From assembly GCA_030667555.1 (NCBI GenBank), contig DAOUVR010000075.1:1-5807 (forward strand): a stretch of DNA of 5,807 bases, in the 5' to 3' direction. The notes under the pieces are model-generated. The model was given only the letters and a program-made list of their open reading frames with translations, had not been told where the DNA came from and did no database searches. This stretch comes from Dehalococcoidia bacterium. GTDB taxonomy: Bacteria > Chloroflexota > Dehalococcoidia > E44-bin15. Of the stretch, positions 4,769 to 5,807 are shown piece by piece. A program made the translations under genes and the position numbers. Numbering within the stretch: position 1 is the stretch's first letter; the number at the start of each line of letters is the position of its first letter.

Positions 4769-5807
4769 CATCTCAGGTATTCTACCGCAAGTGGCGCCCC
4801 CAGACCTTTGCCGAGGTTGTGGGGCAGGAGCATGTTACCACAACCCTGTTGAATGCCCTTCGTACTGGTCGAGTGGCCCATGCCTACCTCTTTTGTGGCC
4901 CTCGAGGCACGGGTAAGACCTCCACCGGGCGCATTTTGGCCAAGGCGGTGAATTGCCTCCAGAGCGGCGAGGGTGAGCCGTGCAACAACTGCGCCTTATG
5001 CCAGGCGGTCGCTGAAGGGCGGGCTATAGATGTGATCGAGGTCGATGCAGCTAGCAACCGGGGCATCGATGAGATCCGCGACCTCAGGGAGAAGGCCAGG
5101 TTCGCCCCAAATATGGCAAGGTACAAGGTCTACATCATCGACGAGGTCCACATGCTCACCGAGCCGGCAGCCAACGCCCTGTTGAAAACCCTGGAGGAGC
5201 CTCCGCCTCATGTCCGCTTCGTGCTGGCGACCACCGAGGCCCACAAAGTACCGGCCACCATACTCTCGCGGTGTCAGAGGTTCGATTTCAGGCGCATCCC
5301 TCAGGCGGCTATGGTCTCAAGGCTTGAGCGAATATGCCAGCAGGAGGGGATTCGCATTGAGGATTCATCGCTAAAGCTCATCGCCAGGAGCGCCACCGGC
5401 TCGATGCGAGATGCCGAGAATATGCTGGAACAATTAGTTGCCTACTATGGCTCCGAGATTGACCCCCATCAGGTTCAATCGATGTTGGGGGTCACCGGTG
5501 ATATACGAGTCCAGGAGTTGGTAAAGCATCTAGTGAACAAAGATGTCGCTGCGGGTCTTCAAACGATAAATAGCGTTACCCAGGACGGCCTCGACCTGCG
5601 GCAATTTAATCGGGAGATGATGGAGTATCTAAGAGGACTGCTTCTGGCCAAGGCGGGCGCAGCGGAGGCTGCCGACCTCAGCCCTGAGGTGTTGGCGGAG
5701 ATGAAAAGCCTCGCCAAGTCAGTCTCCATGGAGCAAATCTCCAAAGCGCTCAAGCTCTTTCGACAGGTGGACCTTGAATTCGATGGTTTCTCCACGCTGC
5801 CCCTGGA
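4765..5807 (+). CDS. dnaX: DNA polymerase III subunits gamma/tau (N-terminal part, cut by window edge)
   Basis: DnaX is the AAA+ motor of the clamp loader that places the sliding clamp on primed DNA at the replication fork. The visible 347 residues cover the ATPase, lid and collar regions. Walker A GPRGTGKT is at 45-52. Zinc-binding cysteines are C64, C73, C76 and C79 (CNNCALC). Walker B IIDEVH is at 124-129, sensor 1 LATTE at 154-158, the arginine-finger SRC at 168-170, and sensor 2 GSMRDAENML at 212-221. The N-terminal MTSQVFYRKWRPQTFAEVVG is classic for the family. ATG 4765 overlaps the stop of the radical SAM gene (ATGA) and has no strong Shine-Dalgarno of its own, so it is probably translated by coupling. 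The C-terminal domain, and any programmed frameshift site that would give gamma, lie beyond the window. recR or a YbaB-type gene often follows dnaX, but that cannot be seen here. Confidence 0.96.
   Translation, partial: MTSQVFYRKWRPQTFAEVVGQEHVTTTLLNALRTGRVAHAYLFCGPRGTGKTSTGRILAKAVNCLQSGEGEPCNNCALCQAVAEGRAIDVIEVDAASNRGIDEIRDLREKARFAPNMARYKVYIIDEVHMLTEPAANALLKTLEEPPPHVRFVLATTEAHKVPATILSRCQRFDFRRIPQAAMVSRLERICQQEGIRIEDSSLKLIARSATGSMRDAENMLEQLVAYYGSEIDPHQVQSMLGVTGDIRVQELVKHLVNKDVAAGLQTINSVTQDGLDLRQFNREMMEYLRGLLLAKAGAAEAADLSPEVLAEMKSLAKSVSMEQISKALKLFRQVDLEFDGFSTLPL

Noticed and set aside
4319..4771. 150-residue minus-strand frame
   Set aside because: Antisense to the radical SAM gene; no ribosome site and no domain.

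Overview
The window is bacterial chromosomal DNA of moderate to high GC, with genes read in two directions from a strand switch near 2900-3335. A glycyl radical enzyme (GRE) implies an anaerobic lifestyle, because these enzymes are destroyed by oxygen. An acyl-CoA dehydrogenase next to a GRE, and a ybeY / radical SAM / dnaX cluster, would suit an anaerobic organic-matter degrader such as a Dehalococcoidia-like Chloroflexota or a comparable subsurface lineage. That placement is a guess from general impression, not from a marker gene comparison.

Left half, minus strand, read from high to low coordinates. An acyl-CoA dehydrogenase (2898 to 1705) is complete in every respect except one in-frame TAA at 1852-1854, which removes the last 48 codons. 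Next comes a 118-residue protein (1575 to 1219) with a CxxC...C...CxC cysteine pattern, preceded by a strong Shine-Dalgarno and a perfect TTGACA box. After it lies the N-terminal 372 residues of a PFL-domain glycyl radical enzyme (1118 to beyond position 1). The gene order small cysteine protein then large GRE subunit, and the CxxCKNFF...GxC signature, recall the small iron-sulfur subunits of benzylsuccinate-synthase-type and hydroxyphenylacetate-decarboxylase-type GREs. This pair is the most interesting content of the window: a possible uncharacterised two-subunit GRE. Its substrate cannot be read from the visible part, because the catalytic cysteine and the glycyl radical site lie outside the window.

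Middle. The divergent intergenic region (2899-3335) carries a good sigma70-type promoter for the acyl-CoA dehydrogenase and, at 3106-3209, a dense cluster of palindromes with a repeated 12-mer. One arm can pair with either of two partners. This may be a mobile palindromic repeat or a structured RNA element.

Right half, plus strand. ybeY (rRNA maturation endoribonuclease), a radical SAM protein with an unusual CX4CX2C cluster motif, and dnaX (DNA polymerase III gamma/tau, cut by the window end) form a tight operon. Both junctions are 4-base ATGA overlaps, so translation is probably coupled. These are housekeeping functions apart from the uncharacterised radical SAM enzyme.
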